A DNA stretch of 64,000 nucleotides. Source: Diploscapter coronatus. Its lineage: Eukaryota; Nematoda; Chromadorea; Rhabditida; Rhabditidae. A model generated the notes under the pieces. The model worked only from the letters and a program-made list of their open reading frames with translations, ran no database searches and was not told where the DNA came from. The stretch covers positions 43,229,249-43,293,248 of the forward strand of contig OZ038423.1 of the NCBI GenBank assembly GCA_964036155.1, given 5' to 3'. Positions within the stretch are counted from its first letter, which is position 1. Every line of letters begins with the position of its first letter. Below are positions 11,389 through 24,901 of the stretch, one piece after another. A program made the translations under genes and the position numbers.

Positions 11389-12352
11389 AGAATATGCAAC
11401 ATTTGATGCGGGACGGCACTGTCTAGGTTATTTTTTAAAAAGATTTTTCTCCTGTAAATTAAAATTTTTAGGGATTCTAAATCCCTTCAATCTTATCATC
11501 AAAAAAACAGATATTCAAGAAGAAATTATATGAAATTGTTTCAAAACTTTTTCACGTAGATTATCTGAAGTGCTAAAAAATTTTATTAAAAAAAAAAAGT
11601 ATTAATCACGTATTGCAAACAAATTTTGACCAACCTATTAGCTAGATTGTGTTGGAAAGCTTCGAGAATGCGAACGGCACAGAGAAGAATGCGTGAGGGG
11701 AATTTACGTGAAGTGGAAAAAGCGGCGAGAGAGGCGAATAATGAATGGATGAAATGAAAGAGAAATCAAATCGGAAACGAGAGTGTATCAAAAGGCGAAA
11801 ACGAAAAACATACTCGTAGGGGATAGATGGAAAGATACAGGAGTGCAGAGAACATCTGAAAGGAGGGAAGGACCGGTTGTCTTGTCCGCGTGCCTCTGTG
11901 CCATTTAGGGACGGATTATTTGCTCTCGCGCACCACACGCAGATACACGCACCGCCGAGAATGCTGATCGAGAGATTTCAGATATAAAACCCCGTCAAAA
12001 CCCATTCCCAACCACCTTTTCTGAAAGAAAAAAACATCGAGAATTTTCAACTTATGAATCACATTTGATATCGTATTTTGCATGAAAGGCTGATGATCTT
12101 CATATAGATTAGCGATTTTTGATTGACTTGGTTAGTTTGAAGTTTAATTTTCTACTGTTTGTACAGAACCCATTTATTAATTGTATTTGAATTGTAACAT
12201 TCAGCGAAAGAAACTCAAAGCACCAAATGAGCAGATCAATGAATAAGATTCGGATGAGTTTTTTCTGTAAAAAAAACTGATAGATTTGAAAAGTTTAGAG
12301 GAAATAAATCCATTTTGGCAGTTGAAGTTGAAATTTGCAGAAAAATACTGTT
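11389..12352. other. Spacer between two minus-strand genes
   Basis: No gene was recognised. It holds a purine-rich (GA-rich) tract at about 11680-11870 on the plus strand, upstream of the phospholipase-like gene. Long ORFs across that tract are low-complexity and were not accepted. Confidence 0.5.
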
Positions 12353-14519
12353 TTATACTAGTCCGATGGAGTAAATGCTGCCAGATGAAAATAGGGAAAT
12401 CGACTTGGAATTCGGATCGTATTGAACCATTGTCACATTCGAGATTCCTAAATAAAATAAATATTTGACGATTAGTGGACATAGGAATATTAAATCATAT
12501 CATCTCGTAAAACTGGATAAATAATCTTTTCATTCCAATTCGACCTCTATTTAATATTACCTAACGCTCTCAAACACTCGATGATTTTTAGAAATTTCAG
12601 GAACTATATAGTAAAGTAGACGAATGCGCGACAAACAGTTCGGTTATAAGTGGAGAAGTCAATTGAACCAGGAAGTTCTCAACTTTCCCCAGTTCTGGTC
12701 TCTAACAATAATAATAATAATGAAAGTGAATTCATGATTCATATTAGTAGCGATTGAATTGAATTGTTTCATCGAAACAAGAGGTTTAGTTCAAAAAGTG
12801 GATTTAAAATTCCTTAGCTGGGCAGTGCTTTAGGTAAAATGCAGGAAAAATTCGAAATCTGGGCATAAATTCATCCTGTATTCTAACACTGTTTTCTATA
12901 ATAAATGGCAATGATCATGAGTGCATAATTTTTACTCATTAAAAATTGAAATTTTTAGAAAATTTTAAAATGGTACCTTGAATGGTGTGTTTTCTTCCAG
13001 AGACATAGATGTGTTTGTAGAAATCATAAACTGGTGAAAATGAGATACTGTCAGATGTGCATTCGACTGAATACAGAATTCCGCAACGAATGAATGAGTT
13101 GCACAACGCTTCAGGGTGGATGGCTGGCAGAGACCAATTGGATATTATCTGAAAATTCACTTTTACCTTCTTAATTTTGTTTTAATGATTATTATATTGG
13201 AAATTCATTCGTTATGACCAAATTGGTTCAATCTTAGTGCAAATATTATGCTTCCATAACAAGTTATTTAGCACTGATACAGCTTTGTACAAAAATTAAT
13301 GACCAATATTTTGATACAAATAATTCAAATCCAGGTGTTCAAATACAAATAAGTCTAGCCTTCAACGTGGATGGATGCAGCCGACTCACAGCGAAGAAAT
13401 CGCGTTCATCTCTAAAAGTTGTGATTAAAAATTAGAAAAATTACGAAAAAACCTGTAAGTGACCCAAATTCCATGCTCTTCAGCCTGGATGTCCATTCGA
13501 GAATCAGATTGGTCGTACAGAGGTTTCTGAATTTTGAATATTTAAAAATGATATTTCGACAGGTAAATTTAGTATATTTTTTCTATTTTAAAGATAATTT
13601 ATTTAAAAAAAGTAGATTTGCAAATTTTTGTTACCTGCCCCATTGTGACATTTATCGTCTGAAGAGAATTTGTCTTGAAATTGTAAGATACGAGTGAATT
13701 ATCGTTGGCATAATAGAACGTGCGATTGTAGACCTAAGTTTAAATGAAAATAAAACCCAAAAATTCAGATTAAACATACCGTGTTATCGGTCCCTCGAAA
13801 TGGAATTGGCAGTGTGTAGAGTTCAGTGGGTTCAGAACTATTCAACTTCTTGGAAGTGAGAAATTTGATAATTGTATACCCGAAATCGAATTCGGTTAGG
13901 TACCTAAAATAAGACTTTTTTCAGAATCTATGAGGATGAGATTATTATTTCACAAAAATGAGAATTCTAGTCTTGTAAAACTATAAATTTTCTTTTACCA
14001 TTGCTCTCCATCTCTCATCGCAGCTCCAATCGAGTTCGTCCTTTCAGCGATCAACCTCGGCTCATCGAATGACATATCGCTTTTACATTCTGAAATAGTA
14101 GAATTTTCACTTTTGTATGAAAAAGCCCTACTTTTCCTCTTTGGCTCTTCTTTATCCAAAAAGTTACTCTTCTCCTTCTTTTTATTGGTGTTCATCTCAA
14201 ACCTATGCTGCATACAGATACGTTTCATGGCTTTTCTCTGAAAATTTCATCATTTTTTTTTTGAAAATTTTGATCCACTTACCGAAATCTGTGCATAAAC
14301 AGGCAGATAAACGAGATTGTTGTCTCTGTCATCGGCACTTCTTCGCGTTCTAACAGAATGCTCTAATAGTTCATTCTGGAAAAAAACTGATCTTCACCAT
14401 TGAAAGCTGAACATTCTTACTTCCAAATTAGAAATGGTCCGTCTTTGATAGAACAATAGCCCAATTGTGCAGAGCGTTAGAAGCCAGGAAATAACTACGG
14501 GAACCGACACACCAGCCAT
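12353..14519 (-). CDS. Type II membrane olfactomedin-domain protein
   Basis: The start is ATG 14517-14519. Exon 1 (14519-14421) encodes a short N-terminus and one transmembrane segment (VVISWLLTLCTIGLLFY). Exon 2 (about 14377-14282) follows with a putative furin site, RTRRS, then a Lys/Glu-rich exon with Cys. Downstream exons carry olfactomedin hallmarks: an entry region ending GAAMRDGEQW, YLTEFDFGY, FRGTDNTVYNRTFYYAN, a GIWVTY strand, FFAVSRLHP, a conserved RCGILYSVE strand, and a last exon with MVQYDPNSKSISLF. The final exon joins in frame to HTIQG across an intron of about 0.5 kb (roughly 12450-12970) and ends at TAA 12353-12355. Known relatives are nematode UNC-122/COF-2 and vertebrate gliomedin, extracellular proteins at synapses or axon-glia contacts. 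No collagen Gly-X-Y repeats are visible here, unlike UNC-122 and gliomedin, so it may be a shortened or different member. Confidence 0.72.
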
Positions 14520-16539
14520 CAGCTATGTGGAGATGTCGAGCATTTTAAAGTTAAAGTATTGGTAGAAAAGATGGAATTGTGGTAGAATAAGTGTATCTGA
14601 AAAATCAATGAAATTTGCAAGTTTCTGTAGAAATCATCATTTTCTTCTCAAATGTTACACTATCTCATTCAGAAAGCCGAATTTAACAATGTTACAATTA
14701 GACAAGGATAATAAGAAAAATTCATCTCAAATATAAAGAGACTACGATACATTTCAAGTTGAAACATTCTCAGAATGATTCCTAGAAGGCGATTTCCACA
14801 TTCATCTCCCTTTCTACCTCTACCTACCCATTTCCCTTCTTTCATCCAAACTTAGCATCTTTATTCACAGCGTTCCTTTATCCATTTTATGCGAACGCGT
14901 TCGTTATAAATTGCTTGCGGCACAGCACAAAACGGGCAATCGAAAATCGAATACAGGAAAATCGTTTGAAATAGAGCCATCTTTGCGAAATTCTCAGGCT
15001 CAAGGACGGAAGATGAATCAAACTTGAAGGAAGAATTTGAATGGGAAAGGTAATGCAGCGGTAGAGGACATGATTTATTACGTGAAATTATAACCGACTA
15101 TTATGACGAATCTTAAATGAATAAAGAAGAGTAACAATAGAAAATTTACGAGAGAGTACAGGTGCGATGAGAATTTCTGAATTATGAAAACGATTTCTCC
15201 ACAAAGACTGATCTTCACTATCAATTACCAAACAAAAAATCTTGAGTTGATCAATAATTGCATTGCATTCCTATAATAAAATGTTTAAGCAATGTTGCAA
15301 AACTTCAACTGAAAGTTTCGAGTCCCGAAAGTTATGGCTAACAATAAGAAGTTGGATCTGCAAAATTAGCGCTAGAGAAGATGAGATGGTGTAAGTAATT
15401 ACTATAGGAGAATTGGAAGACTCGAGAAGACAAGGCACAAGAATGAGAATGAAGTGAAGATCTTAGCATATCCCTCTAAGCTCATTCTCATTATGGAAAA
15501 AGCCGTTAGACTGGGCGTAAAAGTCGCCGAGTGGAGTGGGGATGAGTAAATGAGGACACGACGAAAATATGGGAAGAAATTTAGGAGATATGGAATTTTG
15601 TCGATTTTAATAAAACGATATTGTTTTGAATTGTTCAAAATTTCGTTTTTTGGAGGAGGAATAATGATCGGGATAGAAAAGTTGGCTTTAAAAAGTGATG
15701 ATTTATTCGTGATAAAGCTGATGATATTCGTGAATAAATCTGCTCAAGGTGTTCAGATTTGAAATCTTCCTCAACAAATTTTAGTAAAGATCAGTCTTTG
15801 TCATGTAAAAAAAGTGATGGCAAATAATCCCAAATCATGAATAAATAGAAATTAGAAACAATACAGTATGAAATGATCAAATATAAAAACCCACAGCATA
15901 ACCTCATTCGATATAAGGCATATGATGAGCCCTCTCGGACTACAGACCATATGCTCATGTATTCCTTCCCCTGCCTTCTTTATCCCCATTCATATCCCCG
16001 TTATATGCCCATTCCTGTTCACTTTGTTTGTGCACAGCTCCGGGGTCAAGTTATGATTTACGAGAAGAGGAGGACAAGCATAATGAGGAATGCCAGGGTA
16101 ATTCGATAGCCGCGGGCGATCAGCCAGATATGGGCAAGGGGGTTTGAGCGGATAAAGGAGGGATTAGAGGGTCAAAAAGTGGGGACTTTGAAGATCCAAT
16201 TTTATGATAAGTCGAGTTGCTTTCAGGCCACTCAAAAATGTCGCGATATTTTCGTTCTTCAACACGAATTTAGCACTATCAAGGATGTTCTTCTTTCTGG
16301 ACAAATTGAGTTCTCTCAATGCTGATTGATGAAATAATAAGAATCGTTCAGGGCTTTGGTAAAATTTGTAGTTATTTTTCGGATTTATTATCGTTGAATT
16401 ATTTTGGACAAATGTTACTTTCCCTCGATTTTGTGAGAGTAGGCATTCTCTGCGTTAATCTTGCATGTGCTTTCCTGTTATTGGTTGTCATGGCAACTCA
16501 AGAATAGTATCGTGTTATTGAATTCGGAATTTTTCATAG
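14520..16539. other. Spacer between divergent genes
   Basis: Two kilobases without a recognisable gene, between the olfactomedin gene (minus) and the WD40 gene (plus), so it should contain both promoters. Short ORFs (15402-15638 minus, 15550-15762 plus, 15873-16109 plus) have no domains or exon partners. Pyrimidine-rich stretches lie near 14810-14890 and 15955-16025. No specific motif is claimed. Confidence 0.45.
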
Positions 16540-18875
16540 ATGAGTTTTAGAATGATCGGCAAACTGAGCGATGTCTCACATCCACAAATCGATATTCGTC
16601 GGGAAGAAGCCGGAATTAGATCGGCAGAGAAGTTGGAGAGAGGAATGCAGACGGAGGAGATGAAGAGGAAGGAACAGGGCAACGATCCGGTAGAAAGACC
16701 GACCAGAGGCACACAGACTGAGCAAATCAGCGGGGATAAAGCAGAGAAGACAAAAAATATCACTGTATCGCAACAGGCAAGCGGAAGATTTGTAATTCAA
16801 AATATCATGATGAATGAATTAGAATCGAAATTATTGGAAAAGTTGGAGCATGGATTACGTTTTCATTTGTTTCAAATAGAAGAATAAATTAGATTGAAAT
16901 TTTATGATGACAGATAAGAGTTGATGTAAATAATGGAAAGATGTGGAAATTTAAAAGATTTTGGTGTTAATTTAGATTATTGATCTGGTGATATCGAGTC
17001 ATGCGGAATGTGAGAAGCATTGGCATGCGATGTCCAAACTGGACAAATTCCATGAAAGAACTGGAATTCAACTCCAGCAGACACACACCTTTCAGCTGCC
17101 TTTGGTAAAATGTTGTGATATTACTATCCAGAGGTTATATTTGCAGTCCCTGTGCGATGCCCCAGTCGTTTCAATTTGCTCTGCCTCGTCATCTCGTCGA
17201 TGTGCAATTCTGTTCGGAGAGACAATCCACGATGAGTGGTGCTCGCATCAGGGACTTACGCTCATCATTAATCGGAATAATGTACGAGTTGTTTTGAAAC
17301 TATGATAATAAGATAATTAGTGAATTAAGCGTTTTATCAATAGATCTGGAGGAGGCTTAGAAATGTAGCAACAAAGAAAAGTAGAAGAATAGTGCGTAGG
17401 ACTGGGAGAGAATAAAGAAAAATTCATTCACTCTGCATATTATTTCATGTTTCGCTGTTGTTGTTGTTGTGATATTTTCAAGTTTCTGATCTGAGTATAC
17501 ATAACTATTTTAAATGATGATTATTTTTAATCCTATATAATGTCTTATTTCAGAGCACCCAACACCCACTTCCAGTCTGTCCTTCATCAGCAATTTGGTC
17601 ATCTTCTCTATTATTCGTTGGAGATGCGGTGGGCTCAATCCATGTCTACAGCAATGACAGACACATGCTTTCGCACGATGTAATAATGATTAAAATACAA
17701 ATATTGAAATTACTAGAGAAATAATAAGACTCCTACTAGCAAGCATGCCCTTGATAATCGAGGATCAGCTCGGACTAAAGGCTAGAAATGAATTATCGAT
17801 GAGATTCTCTAATGTTACCTTTTGAAAAGTCATATCATTTTCGAGCTTTCAACTCAATAGCCTAATGATTCAGTTACACTCAAATTGCATAACGTGTTTG
17901 GATATATCTCCACACGGACTTCTCTCCACTTCATCCGATGGAACAATCAGACTATCGTCGTTCAAATCAAACAGCTTCACGACGATAAAAGTTCGAATTT
18001 TTGAGAATATGGCAAATTCAAATATTGAAGACATTAATTGATATCGTGAAAAAAACTCAATTTCTTTCTGTCTTCGAAACTCTAAATGTGAAAACTTTAG
18101 AAATGTTGAATTTAGGAAATCAAATTGAACAACAGCAATCTATCCAGAAGCATTTGTCGACAGACCACCGTAAATAAAGCGGTTTGCATTGCTGCCTTGA
18201 ATCGGTGAGCAGATTTTTTAAAGAATAAAAAAAACAGATTTCCAGAGAGAAGAACGAGGTTTGCATGGGCAGTGAAACTGGGGGAATGTGGCTTTTGACA
18301 CTGCCTGATTTGGAGCTGAGAACGCTAAATTTTCCTCCACAAGCAGTAGAATTTGTGAGTTATTCAGTTGTTTTAATTGATATTTGTATTTTGAGTCTTG
18401 ATGATTCAATTAGGATCTTTAGTTTTCATCACGCTTGAATAAAATTTGATTAGGGCCATTTTTCAACAATTTGTTATAACTTTTGATGCATACCGCAATC
18501 TCATTTATTATTTTCAGCTACTTTTTCACTTTCCATCCATCGCAATAGGAACTCAATCAGACATAACTCTATATTCGATTGAAGGAGAAAGAAAAACGTA
18601 TGAACGGGCCGAAATTATATGTGCTGCGAGGTAAGAATTTGGAAATAATAAGCTTAATCAATTTATAATTTTTTTAGTTTATAATTTATTTTAGGCTGGA
18701 CTCAATGCTTCTATTTGCCACCGAAAATGAACTGCTTGTTTTCGACAGTGTCACTTCAGAATGCGTTTCTAGGATTTCATTAGTCTCTCGGCTATTTTCG
18801 ATATCTCAAGGTCTGCAATCATTGCATTCCTTGACATCGAGTGCAGTCATAACTTATCAGATTAGTATCGTCTAA
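16540..18875 (+). CDS. WD40-repeat protein, possibly a dynein intermediate chain
   Basis: Seven exons read in one consistent frame: 16976-17281, 17554-17679, 17874-17990, 18116-18204, 18246-18354, 18518-18630 and 18695-18875, all with GT donors and mostly TTTAG/TTTCAG acceptors. They encode WD40-type blades, for example FVGDAVGSIHVYS, LDISPHGLLSTSSDGTIRL, VCMGSETGGMWLL, IAIGTQSDITLYS and LLFATENELLVFD. An upstream ORF starts at ATG 16540, directly after a TTTTTCATAG acceptor, and contains GMQTEEM and GTQTEQI. TQTE-type motifs occur in N-termini of dynein intermediate chains, including the dynein-2 (IFT) chains, which also end in WD40 propellers. That makes an intermediate chain a reasonable guess. 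The junction between the first ORF (to about 16870) and exon 16976 could not be resolved in frame with consensus sites, so the 5' end is provisional. Confidence 0.5.
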
Positions 18876-20453
18876 AGATTTCATTTCTTTTAAAGAAAAA
18901 AAAATACATTCATAATATACTAACTCTACTCCTTGCATTGAATGATTGAACGATAAATAAAAGAAGTGTGAAAGATAAAGATAGATTTTTCGTGCAATTT
19001 TCAAGAGTTTATAGGAAAAATAGAACCTTTTATTTTCGCAGTGATGATAACAAGTACAATGAATAGGGGATAAAAAGGTGAAATGAATGGTGATAAGGAG
19101 AGATAAATGATAAAATCTGGGCAATCGTAGGTGAATGGTAGTGAAACTGCTTAATTTCTGCGATAAGATTTCGATTTTCTCGGGATCAAACTAGTTCGTT
19201 GTTACACGTCCGTCAAGTAGAAAAAATAAAGAAATTCTTAGGCGAGTCTATTTTTCATGAAATGAAAAATTGCATCTTTTTAAAATTTGAATGAAACATG
19301 TCATTCAAAGTTACATTAGTTCTGATTTCCCAAAGAATAGACTCGAACCGATCTTTGATATCTTGAAATATTACAATCAATAAAATCATAAGCAAAGGGA
19401 ATCAAAGTGATTCATAATTTAGGAGAATTAGAATGAATTAATGAGAGTGAATATCGAGTAAAAATGGGCTCTGATTCAAAAACTAGCATATTTTAGAAAC
19501 TTTTCAAAAGACAGTCGGTTTGAACTAAGCCAAAATATTAAAATACAAAGCCGAATGAGAAGTGATGAGGGAGTATAAATATGCGCGACTATAATATGTA
19601 TCTGTGTATATATGCTTAATTCCGAATGGATTCTAAATGCGGACGTAAGAAAATAGCAGAAACCAGAAGCAAGCGTAAATAAATTAACGAAATTTGCCTA
19701 AAGTCCTGGAACTCTAAAACATGCATCAATACTAAAATTTAGCAATGGAGCAAATTTCTGCAAAGTTCAAACTTCGAGGAAAACTCGATAAACTCATAAA
19801 ACGAGACAGAATTTTGATATAGAAAATTCCGATCATCAAAAAATTTAGTTCCGTCTCGTCAAAAGTACAAATTAGCATATGATAAATTTAGGAAATGGTA
19901 AGGGGGTGGGGAAGAAAGAACGGAGTGCAAATCACAGAGTGGAGGCAAAGCGCATCATCTCGAATATACCCTCTAGCCGAGCAAGCAAGTCCGCGCGGCA
20001 CTATTGCAGAAATCGCAAAACAACACACAAACTGCGGCACGCTTTCAGACACACCACCCATTTTCGATCCAAATCAGAGAAAAACTCGAAAATGAGAGCG
20101 CGAAAAACCGAATCTCTAGAGCTAGCAAAATTCTCAAATCAACAAGAAAATGAAAATCAAAACAAAGTCAGCAGTTAGGCAGTTCTAAACTTAGGACTTT
20201 TGTCGAGTCAATTTCTAATTTCTATGAAAAAATAGCATCAATTATTTTACTACCTGAAAACCTCTATTCAAATTTTCAAAACTCTCCAACTTGACTCGAC
20301 CAAGACCTAATAATTTTCTACATAAGCCACCTTTTTCGGTTAAATAGGATAAAAATAGAATCTCTGTGAATTTCTGAATCTTCTCAACAATGCCTAAAGC
20401 TCTACTGGCAGCGCATAAATTAAGAAGCGATTGTTAGAAATGAAGAAAATGAA
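18876..20453. other. Convergent 3' spacer
   Basis: This lies between the 3' ends of the WD40 gene (plus) and the OTU gene (minus). No gene was recognised. Short ORFs such as 18819-19124 minus and 19879-20178 plus show no domains. It is presumably 3' UTRs and spacer. Confidence 0.5.
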
Positions 20454-23400
20454 TTACGTCGAAGAATGCAGACCGTTTATCCCATTGGTGTCGTTGGTTG
20501 TGGGACGATGGATTACGGTAGGCTCGGTAGAGGAATCGCCCATCGAGTAGTACGTAACTCCGAACTCGTCTTCCATTGCGCACACACTCAAAATATTTGA
20601 AATAAATAGAGAAATTTTTTGAATATAAAGACATTGTACGACTTCTGGTATTTCCTCTAAAATGTTGTAAGAAATGCTCGATTTCTTTCAATACGATAGA
20701 TATCAAATTTCTAGAAAGAAGGTTCATCAATTTCATTTTATGAGTTTCTATGCAAAAGTACATAATTTAGCCTTCGAATTATAAAAAGCCCGAGTGTGTA
20801 CCTAGTACTGATGGACTGTCCATTCAACGTGACATCCAGAACGGGTTTCTTCCTGGGCGACCCTTCGGTGTGACTTCCATTGCAGGTGGTCGACCCGCTG
20901 CCCGTGCCGCATCCATTCATCTCCTCGCCCCGCCCGTCCCCCTGGAAGTCATCCATTCGGGGCATTTTGGCAGGCGATCCATTCGCAGAGGTGTGCACTG
21001 AATCGACAGGAGTCTCGGCTGCAGAGGGAACGGCAAAAGGGAGTGCCTGAACTCGGTCAGGAAGGAAGGAAGAGGGCTTCGGAGTGCACATCACTGTGCC
21101 GTTCTGAAAATCAAATAAACCTTGGATATATATTGTCACAAATCCTTTTAGAGACAATAACAAATTTAGAAGGGCAAGTTCAGAGAACTTCACAGATGGA
21201 AAAAAACTGGATGATTTTTTTCAATCTTATTTTTCTAAGGAATATTCTAATTGCTATAGCTTACAGTAGCAGAGTGTGAGCTGATACTCGGCATGGTATG
21301 GCTCTTCGTAGTCGATTGAGCGTAAGGGAACTGCCTGAAAGAATAGGATTTTCAACAGTTTTGTAAAACAAGAGGATAATTTGAAGTACCTGAGAGGAGT
21401 GGTCTGTTCGCCGCAGTTGAACGATGTCATCAACTCTTTCTGCTGTTCGAAACATTCTGCACACAGGAAGTTGTTCGATTGCAAAGCTGGCTGAAAGGTG
21501 AATTTTAATCAAAACAAAATGCGTTTTTTTCGACAAATAACAACACAAGCAAGTTTTCTTCGAAATTGCTCATACAACTTCTCAAATTGAAGAGAACAAG
21601 TTTATCTAGTGCTTACCTGCTTGCAATCATCATTAATGCAGGTGATTGGAATGCTCGATGCAGAGAAGGATCTGCTCATTCGCTTGTTGTCGGCCTCATC
21701 ACGCTTCTGTCCATTCGTCTTAGGCTCTTGCGAATGGCCGAAGAAGCGCTCTCTGCAAATTCAACATTTTCAGAACTCTAGCAAAGTTATAATCAAGAAA
21801 TAATCTTTTCAGAAAATATAACTTAACAATTGCATAAAGGTTATTTTCAAAAAAATACCTGGACTTCTTGATGTACTCCTTCCACATGTCCTCCATGTAC
21901 TCGTGCGAACTGCAGACCAGTTTTGCTGCCACCACGCATTTGTCCTTCGACATTTCGTCTGCGCATAGCTGAAATTATTTTTAAATTACAAGAAAAATTA
22001 GTCTAGCATTATTATATAACATAGTTTTTCTACTAAAAATGATCCTACCCTCGCATCGATGCTCTTTTTATCCTTCTTGTCGTCAGACGCGATTCGCAGA
22101 GTACGTTTGAGTTTGTCGCGAATCTGTCGAATCTCGATCTGCAGTCGGTTCTTTTCCTGTTCCTTGCCGTTCACGATTCCTTAAAATAAAGAATACTTTT
22201 TAACGAAACTTGATCATATTGCGTAATTTTCCACCAATTTTCTCAAAGAGAAATATTTTTAAAAATCACGAAACAAAGTACATATAATTTTTAATTATTT
22301 TTCATAAAAATAGGAAAACTTAAGAAATTTAAAACTTCTACCTGAGCAAGCGATTGTCAGACTCTTGGACTTGTCATTTGCAGGAGTCCTGACATCCCTC
22401 GTCCTCTTGATGCTGCCCCTCCTTACATCCAATCGCACCAAATCCATGTACTGTAAAATATCAATCCTTGATTTTTAGACAAGTTGGACAATTCATAGTA
22501 TCGTAGACCATAGTTAGGGGTACTGGGCAAGATATGAAAAAATCTTTCCCCATACTATTTCTCAGGCTACGAACTACCCAGGTAGGGCTGCCGATGTGTT
22601 CAATTTATTCTTTCAATTTTACCTGACTGATGAGAGTCAACTTGTCCGCATCACTCAACTCCAACTTCTGGGCGATTTTCTCATCCTCCTCGTCTCGCCA
22701 CCACGTGAAGTCTGCGCCTGGATCGACGGCAAAATGCACGGGCAGAAGGGTGCGGTCAACTGTCATTATGGGGATCAGCTCTGAAAATAGAAAAATTTAG
22801 AAAATAAATAGAAAACGACTATTTTTTTAATTATAAGTTTGAAGAAGTTTCAGAGGGAAAAATAATTGTAAAAATGTATTGCGCGATGTGCAAATTTACT
22901 GAATTCGATAATAATTTAACTAAAACAAATAACTAACTCACGTTGTCTAGCTAAGTCATTCTTCATAGGTACGAGTGGGGAGAAGTGCGCAGAATCGTAG
23001 CAGAGACAGAGTGGAGAGCGGTGGCAGTGTTCGATGGGACACTCTAGGGGAAGGTAGATTCCTCCAAACGCAACTGGGGATAGCTCTTCTCCTTTCGCGT
23101 TGCGAAGCACCTGAAATCCGAACTTCGAAACCTATTTCTGATTTTAAACAATAAATGCAGGGAATATCTGTTGTAGTGAGAAAATCATCCATTTGTTCTT
23201 TCAATAAAAATGAATTGATTGAAAATTAAAAAAAAATAATTCGTACCGTATCCGAAATAACGACAATGGGTCTCTTGAGCACGTGAGCGAGGACGAACAC
23301 GTGGAATGCCTCCAATGATTCGTAGATCTGATCCGTCGCATTCGAGGCCGTATCTTCGCATTTTCTGAATTTTTTAAAATAAAAATCAGATATTTGAAAT

Positions 23401-24853
23401 TTCATATTTTTGAAAATGCATACCTAGGAACCGGAGAAGACAGCCCGACAAGGGCCTGCCATTCCTGATTCCACTCCTCGTCCGACAAATGCAGTGACAA
23501 TTCAGAAGCCTGAAATTCGAATTTTGGAAAATTATCTTATAAAAAGATCTATCTACTTTTGGAGGTGTGCTTTATTGTGAATTTGTAATCCAATTATTAT
23601 CTTTGCAAAAATCCCTAACCTGAATGCACTTGTGCTCAGCCCATTTCCACCTTCTCCACAGTGCGCCTTTTCTCGAGCCGCGAACGAGGATTTCGTGCAG
23701 CGCCTCTCGAAGGGTGAGTTGCCGGTCATGCAACCCCCACATTCCTGAATAGTTGAAATTTTTCTTAATCTTTTAATCAATTTTTTATTTATTGTCAATT
23801 TCTAATACTTCTCAAACATTCTCTTTCCAACTCATTGAACTCATCCAAATCTATGAAGAAGCAAGTGTATTCGTGAAGACTGATCATGGAACTTTTTTCA
23901 CTGATAAAAATGATGATACCGAGAGAAGCAGCATGTAGGAGACAGTTTCCGTCGCCCGCAGTGGAGAGAGCGTAGAGTTTCTGTCCGAAGGGCGTCCACC
24001 AGTTTAGGTGTTCTGCAATCAATCATTCTATCATTCAGCCGTTCAGCCAAAGATGCTTATCTCCAAACCGACCAAATTCACAAACAAGGTCATCGTCTTG
24101 CAGACATTTTTTTGACAATTTTACACTCCAATGACAGATTTCTCTGATTGTTGTAGCTTGAAAAAAAAGAAAATTTAATGACTGCAAGTATTTTTCTTCC
24201 GATACGATATCTTTTCCAAGGCATAGAAGGAAGTACCTATACCGATCTTTGCCAAAATTAATTATTTGTGAAAAATCATGTTGAATTAAAAAAGGAAGAA
24301 AAACCAACTTGATGCCTCGAGCCTCCTCTGCGTGGACATTTCGATGAGCTCCTTCTCGAGAAAGGCTCGGAAGTCGGGTGGAGCGATTTTGTCAAAATCC
24401 GGCAGACAGAACGTATAGCCGTGATTCGGGATTTTGCGGGATGTCAATTCTGGAGACGATAAAAAATTAAGGAAGAAAGTCGTTTTTAAAGTAACCTCCA
24501 GAAGTAGATGGATTCCTCTCGTGGTGCTTCTCTCCGTTCTCGATCTTTTCGATCTGATGCTTCTTCAACGCCATTTTAGGGTCCCAATCGCATTCTGAAA
24601 AGTTTAAATTGTCATAAATTTATTAATGAATCAGGATAAAATTTTAGTTTGGTTTCATTCCTGACAACTTTCTTTTAACGAATTACAGAACGCTTTCAAC
24701 GATCTATAGACATTAAGAATGGAATTTCGACTTTAAAATTTTTTAAAATATCTTACGCATCAGTATCTGGACGGCCTCTGCACTACTCATTTTGGTGTCC
24801 CTACAAAGCGTATTGACAGCGTCCTGCTGCTGCTTCGTCAGGTTATTCGCCAT
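20454..24853 (-). CDS. OTU-family deubiquitinase, OTUD7/Cezanne-like
   Basis: A predicted cysteine protease that removes ubiquitin; family members prefer Lys11 chains (family knowledge, not shown here). The start is ATG 24851-24853 ([13 protein letters not shown]), and the first about 35 residues resemble a UBA-like helix set with an SAEAVQILM core. The catalytic OTU domain spans exons at about 24.35-22.75 kb. It shows [11 protein letters not shown], the catalytic-Cys motif [50 protein letters not shown] and the catalytic-His motif SAHFSPLV, so all catalytic elements are intact. A basic region follows. Near 21.64-21.42 kb is an A20-type zinc-finger pattern, Cys residues in [10 protein letters not shown] and [12 protein letters not shown]. 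The C-terminus is Ser/Pro-rich, and the last exon starts after an acceptor near 20585 and ends at TAA 20454-20456. The order OTU then A20 finger fits Cezanne/OTUD7 rather than A20 itself, which has seven fingers. Confidence 0.85.
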
Positions 24854-24901
24854 CTGCGCGACTTATTGATTTATCGATTTCTCAATTTATCTCTGCATCA
24901 G

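Noticed and set aside
12595..12705. Possible extra olfactomedin exon
   Set aside because: No frame through this segment joins both neighbours; the preceding exon joins directly and in frame to the final exon, so this is intron.
20738..21193. Single 151-codon minus ORF as its own gene
   Set aside because: Its coding part is one exon of the OTU gene (Ser/Pro-rich C-terminal region), with a GT donor and AG acceptor at its ends.
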